A DNA stretch of 64,000 nt from contig DEYP01000011.1 of assembly GCA_002364615.1 (NCBI GenBank), forward strand, positions 62,001-126,000. Direction: 5' to 3'. A program made the position numbers and the translations under genes. The stretch is from Arsukibacterium sp. UBA3155 (GTDB lineage Bacteria > Pseudomonadota > Gammaproteobacteria > Enterobacterales > Alteromonadaceae). Within the stretch, counting starts at the first letter, position 1; every line of letters begins with the position of its first letter. Shown here piece by piece: positions 57,254 to 64,000 of this stretch. Under the pieces are notes generated by a model. That model was not told where the DNA came from, did not search any database, and saw only the letters and a program-made list of their open reading frames with translations.

Positions 57254-57688
57254 TTATAAAAACCATGGCAACTGCTCTTGCTGAGGTTTTAGCAACACCA
57301 GCACTACAATACTGATAATCAACAACAGCACCAGCAGCAATAAAGCAGTACATTTGCCGCTGATACTGCTACTTTCCGGCCGTTTACGATAAAGAATAAG
57401 TAAACCGGCGGTAACATGACAGGCTACCAGCGCGGTTACCAGCGTCAGTTTTAGCAGTAACCAGTTGTCGAATCGTTGCTGTACTACAAATATTAACGTA
57501 CCAGATACGATACTGAATAAGCCAGCAGGACTGGCCAGCCGGGTAAACCAGATCCGTTCCAGTGAATCTCCGTTGCCAGCCACTTGCGGCCAGTTCGGTG
57601 CCTTGCGCGCCAGCAATATTAATAGAATACACAGCGCCGCGGTCCAGATCACCAGACCGGCGATATGTAAAAACAACAACCACACCAT
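57254..57688 (-). CDS. CopD-like small membrane protein
   Basis: A 144-residue protein with four membrane helices (about residues 3-25, 50-70, 76-98 and 110-130). FLHIAGLVIWTAALCILL with the early His resembles CopD/DUF2269-like proteins that bind copper or heme, and HVTAGLL carries a second membrane His. Assignment is by layout and moderate. It lies beside the oxidase genes, which supports a link to copper or heme supply. Confidence 0.6.
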   Translation of the reverse strand: MVWLLFLHIAGLVIWTAALCILLILLARKAPNWPQVAGNGDSLERIWFTRLASPAGLFSIVSGTLIFVVQQRFDNWLLLKLTLVTALVACHVTAGLLILYRKRPESSSISGKCTALLLLVLLLIISIVVLVLLKPQQEQLPWFL

Positions 57689-57833
57689 TAAAAGATTCCG
57701 TTAGACACAGAAAACCCCACTATCCATTACAACATGCTAAATACATGAGTAATTTATTCAATAGCATTAACTGTAGCAGACATTTTCAGGTGTGTGATAT
57801 CGGGTAAAATAAGCGCAATACAAGAAACAGTTG

Positions 57834-57861
57834 AGCCAGCAACCCACCAAGGTCGCTGGCT
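57834..57861 (-). terminator. Possible terminator downstream of the RND permease gene
   Basis: AGCCAGC (57834-57840) and GCTGGCT (57855-57861) form a 7-bp stem with a 14-base loop; on the minus strand a weak T-rich stretch follows. Weak candidate. Confidence 0.3.
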
Positions 57862-57869
57862 GAGTGTGA

Positions 57870-60800
57870 TTATTCTGGCAGTACCGTTGTGGCTGTGGTT
57901 TTAATCGTAAACACTGTGCAATACAGCACGGGTAAAAATAGCAATGTCAGTAACGTGGCAAAGCCCAGCCCAAACATTATTACCACCGCCAGACTAGCGA
58001 AAAACACATCGCCCAGCAACGGGATCATCCCCAGAATGGTGGTAATGGCAGCCATGGCTACAGGCCTTACGCGGCTGACCGCACTGTCAAAGACAGCATC
58101 AAACGCGGCCTTACCTTCAAAGAGCTCCAGCTTAATTTGTTCGACCAGCACAATGCAGTTTTTAATCAGCATGCCGGATAAACTTAAAAAACCCAGCAAG
58201 GCAATAAAACCAAAAGGCGCACCGAGTAGCAGCAAACCAAAGCTGACGCCGATAATGGCCAGCGGCACGCAGGCCCAGATTACAAGGGCACTGCGCAGAG
58301 AATTAAACAGCAGCACAGTCACCACAAACATCATCAGATAACCGAGCGGCAGCGAACTGAATAACGCTTTCTGGGCTTTTTGTTGTGCTTCATATTCTCC
58401 GCCCCAGCTAAGAAAATAGCCGGTTGGTAGTGTAATAGCTTCGATATCTGCTTTGACTCTCTCTTGCAGGGCAGAGGCAGTGTCATCTGACAAATTGTCG
58501 TTATCCGCCATTACGGTAATCGTACGCTTACGGTCGCGACGCTGGATCTGGGCGTCTTCCCATACCAGATCGAAGCCCGTTACCACCTGGGTGATCGGCA
58601 CATAACGTTGCAATTTATTGCTGTATACCTGTAAGTCGTATAAGGCATCCAGATTATCACGCTCGGCCAGAGGCGAGCGGGCAACAATAGGCAGCAAATG
58701 CGTACCATCCCGATAAATGCCAACGGTGCGCCCCGACATACTGGTCAGCAATACCTCATCAATATCCTGCTTGCTAATTCCAGCCCTGCGGGCCATGGCC
58801 TCGTTAAAGCGTGGCCGGATCACTTTTGCCCGCTCGCGCCAATTATCCCGCACGCTAACCGCCCGGCCATCGGCTTTTAAAATTGCTTTTGCCTGCTCTG
58901 CCAGATTACGTAACACGTCAGGATCGGCGCCACTGAAACGGGCTTCAATTTTTGCCGGGGTCGATGGCCCGACTTCAAGTCGCAGCAACTTATACTGCAA
59001 GCGCGGTAGTTGCTCTGTAATATAGCGCCGGGTTTGCTGCATTAACGGTGCTAGCTGCTCACGCTCATCTGCCCGGATAATTAACTGGCTGTATGCGGCA
59101 AAGTTTTTTTCCGGCTGATAGGTCAGCATAAAGCGCTCGGCCCCACGGCCACTGGTACTGGTGACATGGCTGACACCGTCCAGCGTGCTCAGGTAGTTCA
59201 TCAGCTGCACCGCATCCTCACTGGCATGACGAATATCAGTGCCTTCAGGCTGCCATAAATCGACCATAAAAATGGGTGTATTAGACGGCGGGAAAAACAC
59301 CTGTTTAACATTGCCAAAACCAATCACTGCTGCCACCAGTAATACCGCTGTTACAAGATAAGTAACCAGCCGGTAGCGCAAGGCTAACAATAACGTTCTG
59401 CGATAAACATTGAACACCAGCCCTTGATAAAGCGGCTCTGGTGAGTCGTTGTCGGCCTGAATTTTATCTTTAAACAGAATACTGGCAAAAAAGGGCGTTA
59501 GCGTTATTGCAGTGATCCAGCTTAATAACAACGACACCAGTAGCACCCAGAAAAGACTGCCAGCAAATTCCCCGGTCGCATCACTGGATAAACCAATTGG
59601 TGCAAACGCTGCAATGGCAATTACTGTGGCGCCAAGCAACGGCCACTGCGTTTGTTTAACAATTAAACTGGCCGCGTCAGCCAGTTTTAGCCGGCGCTGC
59701 ATACCGATTAAAATACCTTCCGTAATGACAATAGCATTATCAACCAGCATCCCCAGCGCAATAATTAAGGCGCCTAGCGAGACCCGCTGCAGCTCAATAT
59801 TCATTTGCTGCATAAAGATGAAGGTACCGAGCACCGTTAACAGTAAAATAACCCCGATCAGAATACCGCTGCGTAACCCCATAAATAACAGCAATACCAG
59901 AATGACAATTGCCACGGCAGCGGCCAGGTTTACAATAAAACCGCTTACCGAACTTGCCACTTCTTCTGGCTGATTATAGATAGTGTTTAAGGTTATCCCG
60001 ACAGGCCTGTTGTACTCGAGCTCTGCCAGACGTTGCTTCACCTGACTGCCCGCCTCGACCACATTGACGCCGGCAGAAAATGCGATGCCAAGCGTCAGGG
60101 CGTTTTCACCGTTAAAACGAATAAGCTGCTGCGGAACTTCAGCGTTTTCCCGGTATACCCGGGCTACATCGCCCAGATAGATCAGTTCTTTTGAATCCGG
60201 GCTGGAAATGATCAGGCTTTCAAGCTCAGCCACCGATTCAAACTCACCAGTTGGATAAATTCGCAACCGATCCGGTCCGACTTTAATCGAACCGGCGTTA
60301 GCAACCATGTTCTGGCTTTGCAATAACGCTGACAGCGTTTGCGGCGCAATACCAAGCGCTGTTAATCGGGGCCGGGAAATTTCGACAATAACCTGTTCCT
60401 GCTGCACCCCGCCGACCGCCACTTTACCGACACTGGGTACCAACACCAGCTCCCGGCGCAGAAAATCAACATAGTCCCGCAGCTCATCAGCGTGGTAGCC
60501 ATCGCCGCTTATTGCGTACAAAATGCCGTAAACGTCGCCGAAATCATCTTTAACCTGGGGACTTTTCACTCCTGGAGGCAGTTGCGGTTGTAAATCATTG
60601 ACTTTATGTCGCAGCTCATCCCAGATCTGTTTCAGTTCTTGCGCCCGGTAGGTGTCTTTCATCTCTACCATTAATTGCGATAAGCCGGCTGATGATACCG
60701 AACTGACATGATGAACATAAGGTAGCTGCTGAATGGCATTTTCAAGCGGATAACTGACTTCTTCTTCCACCTGCACTGGCGATGCACCCGGATACTGGGT

Positions 60801-60944
60801 AATGATCAATGCTTGTTTTAAAGTAAATTGTGGATCTTCCAGTCGGCCCAGCCCCATATAAGACACGATGCCACCAAATAATAATATGGCAGCAAATAAC
60901 CAGGACGAGGTGCGATACCGGATAAAGTAGCGGGCGATATCCAT
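57870..60944 (-). CDS. RND efflux permease (AcrB/HAE-like)
   Basis: Proton-driven trimeric exporter in the inner membrane, expected to expel drugs, detergents or similar compounds. The 1024-residue protein has the twelve-helix, two-loop RND layout. In helix 4 the motif reads GMLVDNAIVITEG: the first Asp of the AcrB pair is kept, the second is Asn. This version occurs in a known side branch of the family. It begins two bases after the adaptor gene stop. No outer-membrane TolC gene is adjacent, so a housekeeping TolC probably completes the pump. The substrate cannot be told from the sequence. Confidence 0.92.
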   Translation of the reverse strand: MDIARYFIRYRTSSWLFAAILLFGGIVSYMGLGRLEDPQFTLKQALIITQYPGASPVQVEEEVSYPLENAIQQLPYVHHVSSVSSAGLSQLMVEMKDTYRAQELKQIWDELRHKVNDLQPQLPPGVKSPQVKDDFGDVYGILYAISGDGYHADELRDYVDFLRRELVLVPSVGKVAVGGVQQEQVIVEISRPRLTALGIAPQTLSALLQSQNMVANAGSIKVGPDRLRIYPTGEFESVAELESLIISSPDSKELIYLGDVARVYRENAEVPQQLIRFNGENALTLGIAFSAGVNVVEAGSQVKQRLAELEYNRPVGITLNTIYNQPEEVASSVSGFIVNLAAAVAIVILVLLLFMGLRSGILIGVILLLTVLGTFIFMQQMNIELQRVSLGALIIALGMLVDNAIVITEGILIGMQRRLKLADAASLIVKQTQWPLLGATVIAIAAFAPIGLSSDATGEFAGSLFWVLLVSLLLSWITAITLTPFFASILFKDKIQADNDSPEPLYQGLVFNVYRRTLLLALRYRLVTYLVTAVLLVAAVIGFGNVKQVFFPPSNTPIFMVDLWQPEGTDIRHASEDAVQLMNYLSTLDGVSHVTSTSGRGAERFMLTYQPEKNFAAYSQLIIRADEREQLAPLMQQTRRYITEQLPRLQYKLLRLEVGPSTPAKIEARFSGADPDVLRNLAEQAKAILKADGRAVSVRDNWRERAKVIRPRFNEAMARRAGISKQDIDEVLLTSMSGRTVGIYRDGTHLLPIVARSPLAERDNLDALYDLQVYSNKLQRYVPITQVVTGFDLVWEDAQIQRRDRKRTITVMADNDNLSDDTASALQERVKADIEAITLPTGYFLSWGGEYEAQQKAQKALFSSLPLGYLMMFVVTVLLFNSLRSALVIWACVPLAIIGVSFGLLLLGAPFGFIALLGFLSLSGMLIKNCIVLVEQIKLELFEGKAAFDAVFDSAVSRVRPVAMAAITTILGMIPLLGDVFFASLAVVIMFGLGFATLLTLLFLPVLYCTVFTIKTTATTVLPE

Positions 60945-60946
60945 TA

Positions 60947-62035
60947 TTACAGCCCCCGCTCACGCACCCAGGGCCTTACTTGCTGTCCCTCACTAAGATG
61001 CTGGGCACCCGCACTGACGATTTGCTCACCGACACTCAACCCAGCAGTTATTGCGGCACCGGCACTGGTTAAGCTGCTAACCGTCACCTGACGCCGCGCC
61101 ACCTCACCATCAGCCGGGTTATATACCCAGACAAAACTTTGCTGGCTACTGAGGGCGGCATCATCCGGCATAAAAATAGCACTGGCCGGGATAAATAACG
61201 CATCGACATAGGCCGCATTGATTTTACTGACTTCGGCAATAACATTTGCCGTCATGCCGGATAACACATTAAATTCAGTTGGCGTGGCCATGCTGAACAC
61301 CACTTTAAAGCTATTGGTAGCGGGATCAGCCCGGGTATCCCATTCCCGTATCTGCGCCCGGTAACGGTACATTGGGTGCGAATCAAAAACCACTTCCGGC
61401 TGATAGTCAAAATCTTTACGCACATTAGAAATGACATCTTCTGGCACCTGAATGACCACATCTACCTGATCCCGCACCTGCAACTCCATAATCGGTTGCT
61501 GTGCAGCGATGTTTTCATGATTTTCTACCAGCAAGCGGGAAATAATACCGGCAAAAGGTGCCTGCAGGACGGTGTAACTTAATGCCGTCTCTGCGGCAGA
61601 TAAATCGGCCTGCGCCACCTGCAACTGCGCTTTAGATTCATCAAATACCGCCTGAGAGACCAGTTTCTCGGCAATAAGCTGTTCAGCCCGGGCAAACTGT
61701 GTCTGGGCAAGCTCGTAGCGGGCCCTGGCCTGATCTAATTTTAACTTAAAATCGGTATCGTCCAGCTGGGCCAGCAGTTCGCCCTGTTGCACTTTTTGGC
61801 CAGGTCTGGCCATCAATTGGACTAATTTACCACTTACCCTGAACGTTAAATTAGCCCTGACTGTAGGCTCTACTATCGCAGGAAACTGCCGCACCGCTGC
61901 GCCTGAATCACTGCCGACCTGATGTAACTTAACCGGTCGTACTAACGGCTCGGTAATTGCCGGAGCCGGCTCACTGCATCCCGCTAAGATAAACCCGGAA
62001 CAGACCAGGAGTAATAATGGTGTTAAACGCTGCAT
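60947..62035 (-). CDS. RND efflux periplasmic adaptor lipoprotein
   Basis: Membrane-fusion protein that partners the downstream permease. The 362-residue protein starts with a lipoprotein signal, MQRLTPLLLLVCSGFILAGC, so the mature Cys is lipidated. Then come the barrel-sandwich half (RVSGKLVQLMARPGQKVQQG around 68), a coiled-coil hairpin (ARYELAQTQFARAEQLIAEK), the second half (YTVLQAPFAGIISRLLVENH around 150) and a beta barrel. It is first in the two-gene operon. No regulator gene is next to it. Confidence 0.92.
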   Translation of the reverse strand: MQRLTPLLLLVCSGFILAGCSEPAPAITEPLVRPVKLHQVGSDSGAAVRQFPAIVEPTVRANLTFRVSGKLVQLMARPGQKVQQGELLAQLDDTDFKLKLDQARARYELAQTQFARAEQLIAEKLVSQAVFDESKAQLQVAQADLSAAETALSYTVLQAPFAGIISRLLVENHENIAAQQPIMELQVRDQVDVVIQVPEDVISNVRKDFDYQPEVVFDSHPMYRYRAQIREWDTRADPATNSFKVVFSMATPTEFNVLSGMTANVIAEVSKINAAYVDALFIPASAIFMPDDAALSSQQSFVWVYNPADGEVARRQVTVSSLTSAGAAITAGLSVGEQIVSAGAQHLSEGQQVRPWVRERGL

Positions 62036-62130
62036 AGTAAAGATCCTGAAATCTGTTAGGGCACATCTGACCAGTAACGGCTATTAAACCTTAAAATCAG
62101 CCTGCTGACAGCCATTTTTTTGGCTCTGGT

Positions 62131-64000
62131 TTAAATTTCCAGCAGGGCCTGCTTTAACTGATGTAATTCATCGCGCAGCGCAGCGGCCTGCTCAAACTCC
62201 AAATCTTTGGCATGTTGCATCATTCTCTGCTCAAGTTGTTTTATTTGTGCCTGTAGCTGGTAAGGCGTTTTACCTTTAATCAACTTAACCTGCTCAGCCA
62301 CTTTTCGAAGCGCCGTCGGCGCCGTGGGTGCCTGGCCCAAATCCATCACATCTGAAATGCGTTTACGAATGGCTGTCGGCTCAATTCCCTGCTTAAGATT
62401 ATGGGCGATTTGCTTGGCACGACGTCGCTCGGTTTCATCGATCGCCCGTTGCATCGAGCCGGTGATCCTATCGGCATATAAAATTGCTTTGCCTTTGAGA
62501 TTACGCGCGGCCCGGCCCATGGTTTGAATAAGTGAACGGTCTGAGCGCAGAAAGCCCTCTTTATCGGCATCCAGAATGGCCACCAGCGACACTTCCGGAA
62601 TATCCAGCCCCTCACGCAGTAAATTAATGCCGACCAGCACGTCAAAAACCCCCAGCCGTAAATCGCGAATGATCTCCATCCGCTCTACCGTATCAATATC
62701 TGAATGCAGATAACGCACCCGGATTTGATGGTCATTAAGGTATTCCGTCAGATCTTCTGCCATCTTTTTGGTTAGTGTGGTTACCAGAACCCGCTCGCCC
62801 AGTTCGGCCCGGGCCAGTGCTTCTGACATTAAATCGTCAACCTGAGTAGCGACCGGCCGTATTTCTATCACCGGGTCGACCAATCCGGTGGGCCGGACCA
62901 CCTGCTCGATGACTTCACCACCGGATTTTTCCAGCTCGTATTTTGCCGGGGTAGCGGATACATAAATGCGCTGCGGCGCAATAGCTTCAAATTCTTCAAA
63001 CTTCAACGGTCGGTTATCCAGCGCCGAGGGTAACCTGAAACCATAATTAACCAGGTTTTCTTTACGCGACCGATCCCCTTTATACATGGCGCCAATTTGT
63101 GACACTGTAACGTGCGACTCATCTATAAACATCAGGCCGTCAGCGGGAAAGTACTCCAGCAAGGTTGGCGGTGGTTCGCCATTGCCCCGGCCCGATAAAT
63201 AACGGGAATAGTTTTCAATACCCGAGCAATAGCCGAGCTCGACCATCATTTCAATATCAAACTGGGTACGCTGAGCAATTCGCTGCTCTTCCAGCAATTT
63301 ATTGTTGCTAAGTAGATCGGCCCGGCGCGAAGCCAGCTCAGTTTTAATATTTTCTACCGCAGCCAGAATTTTTTCCCGTGGCGTGACATAGTGGGTTTTC
63401 GGATAAACGGTATAGCGGGTGACCACCTGCTCTACCGCGCCGGTTAACGGGTCAAATACGCTGATCCGTTCAATTTCCTCATCAAACAGCTCAACCCGTA
63501 CCGCCATTTCATCAGACTCTGCCGGAAAAATATCAATCACATCGCCTCTGACACGGTAGGTAGCGCGTTGAAACTCAATATCGTTGCGGCTGTATTGCAA
63601 TTCAGCCAGCCGGCGCAGAATAAAACGCTGGTCGACGATGTCGCCCACTTTTAAATGCAGCAACATTTTCATGTACGATTCGGGATCGCCCAGACCATAA
63701 ATTGCTGACACTGAGGCGATAATCACCACATCACGGCGTTCCATCAGCGCTTTGGTGGCCGATAGGCGCATTTGTTCAATATGTTCGTTAATCGACGCGT
63801 CTTTCTCAATAAAGGTGTCGGTTGAGGGAACATAGGCTTCAGGTTGATAGTAGTCGTAATATGATACGAAATACTCTACCGAATTATTAGGGAAAAACTC
63901 TTTCATCTCGCCATATAACTGGGCGGCAAGGGTTTTGTTGTGTGCCATTATCAGGGTGGGTCGATTCACCCGGGCAATGACATTGGCCATGGTAAAAGTT
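62131..64000 (-). CDS. uvrB: Excinuclease ABC subunit UvrB (partial, 5' end outside window)
   Basis: DNA-damage-verifying helicase-like subunit of nucleotide excision repair. About 623 residues are present; the frame continues past base 64000, so about 45-50 N-terminal residues with most of the Walker A loop are missing (the window edge reads TFTMANVIA). Visible are [15 protein letters not shown], the beta-hairpin region [17 protein letters not shown], helicase motifs including FIDESHV and [24 protein letters not shown], and the C-terminal UVR motif ([20 protein letters not shown]). It cooperates with Mfd, encoded elsewhere in this window, in transcription-coupled repair. Confidence 0.97.
   Translation of the reverse strand, partial: TFTMANVIARVNRPTLIMAHNKTLAAQLYGEMKEFFPNNSVEYFVSYYDYYQPEAYVPSTDTFIEKDASINEHIEQMRLSATKALMERRDVVIIASVSAIYGLGDPESYMKMLLHLKVGDIVDQRFILRRLAELQYSRNDIEFQRATYRVRGDVIDIFPAESDEMAVRVELFDEEIERISVFDPLTGAVEQVVTRYTVYPKTHYVTPREKILAAVENIKTELASRRADLLSNNKLLEEQRIAQRTQFDIEMMVELGYCSGIENYSRYLSGRGNGEPPPTLLEYFPADGLMFIDESHVTVSQIGAMYKGDRSRKENLVNYGFRLPSALDNRPLKFEEFEAIAPQRIYVSATPAKYELEKSGGEVIEQVVRPTGLVDPVIEIRPVATQVDDLMSEALARAELGERVLVTTLTKKMAEDLTEYLNDHQIRVRYLHSDIDTVERMEIIRDLRLGVFDVLVGINLLREGLDIPEVSLVAILDADKEGFLRSDRSLIQTMGRAARNLKGKAILYADRITGSMQRAIDETERRRAKQIAHNLKQGIEPTAIRKRISDVMDLGQAPTAPTALRKVAEQVKLIKGKTPYQLQAQIKQLEQRMMQHAKDLEFEQAAALRDELHQLKQALLEI

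Noticed and set aside
56703-57353. Reading frame for a 450-residue subunit II beginning at 57353
   Set aside because: The extra part is antisense to the well-supported DUF2231 gene, lacks family features and would put the lipoprotein signal in mid-protein.

Overview
The window is a 64 kb chromosomal stretch from a Gram-negative gammaproteobacterium. Its gene orders (comEC-msbA-lpxK-ycaR-kdsB, lolCDE, mfd-csiV, sdhC/gltA divergent), a second EF-G gene away from the str operon and the overall protein similarity recalled from memory point to the Alteromonadales/Chromatiaceae group (Rheinheimera, Alishewanella or Arsukibacterium-like). This genus-level guess is inference; no search was run. Base composition looks even (about half GC). 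I see no phage, integrase, transposase, CRISPR array, rRNA or tRNA gene.

Layout. 1-2.0 kb: divergent sdhC (partial) and gltA of the TCA cycle. 2.1-5.3 kb: the CsdA-CsdE sulfur relay meeting its tRNA-modification partner TcdA tail to tail, then a pseudouridine synthase. 5.3-11.2 kb: a leftward lipid A/KDO export and synthesis operon (comEC, msbA, lpxK, Trm112-like, kdsB). 11.2-15.6 kb: a DUF2062 protein, the lolCDE lipoprotein-release transporter and a divergent PilZ-like protein. 15.6-21.7 kb: mfd, csiV, a small membrane protein and the ribosome-assembly GTPase RbgA. 21.7-28.8 kb: a divalent-metal resistance island with a CDF exporter diverging from a CzcCBA RND system whose first gene, a His-rich small periplasmic protein, is frameshifted by a 10-bp tandem duplication.

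28.8-38.0 kb: a TPR protein with a defective receiver domain, a DUF1993 protein, a zinc alcohol dehydrogenase, rimO, and a ToxR-like one-component regulator diverging from a membrane-bound serine hydrolase. 38.0-46.3 kb: a 2-TM SLATT-like protein, MgtC, a lipoprotein made of six CHRD domains, a DUF305 / glutaredoxin-MauE pair, a SIMPL protein and a second EF-G. 46.4-52.3 kb: a four-gene operon of circularly permuted ATP-grasp, alpha-E, ATP-grasp/alpha-E fusion and transglutaminase, a predicted peptide-bond-forming system of unknown product and the best candidate here for undescribed biology. 52.3-57.7 kb: a leftward cytochrome c oxidase operon with subunits I and III fused, its CtaG assembly factor and small membrane proteins. 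57.9-62.0 kb: an RND multidrug-type pump and adaptor. 62.1-64.0 kb: uvrB, cut by the window end.

Common threads are envelope biogenesis (LPS, lipoproteins, cell shape), metal handling and DNA/RNA maintenance. Several proteins keep their fold but appear to have lost catalytic residues: the ComEC nuclease domain, the receiver domain of the TPR protein and the ATP-grasp half of the fusion protein.
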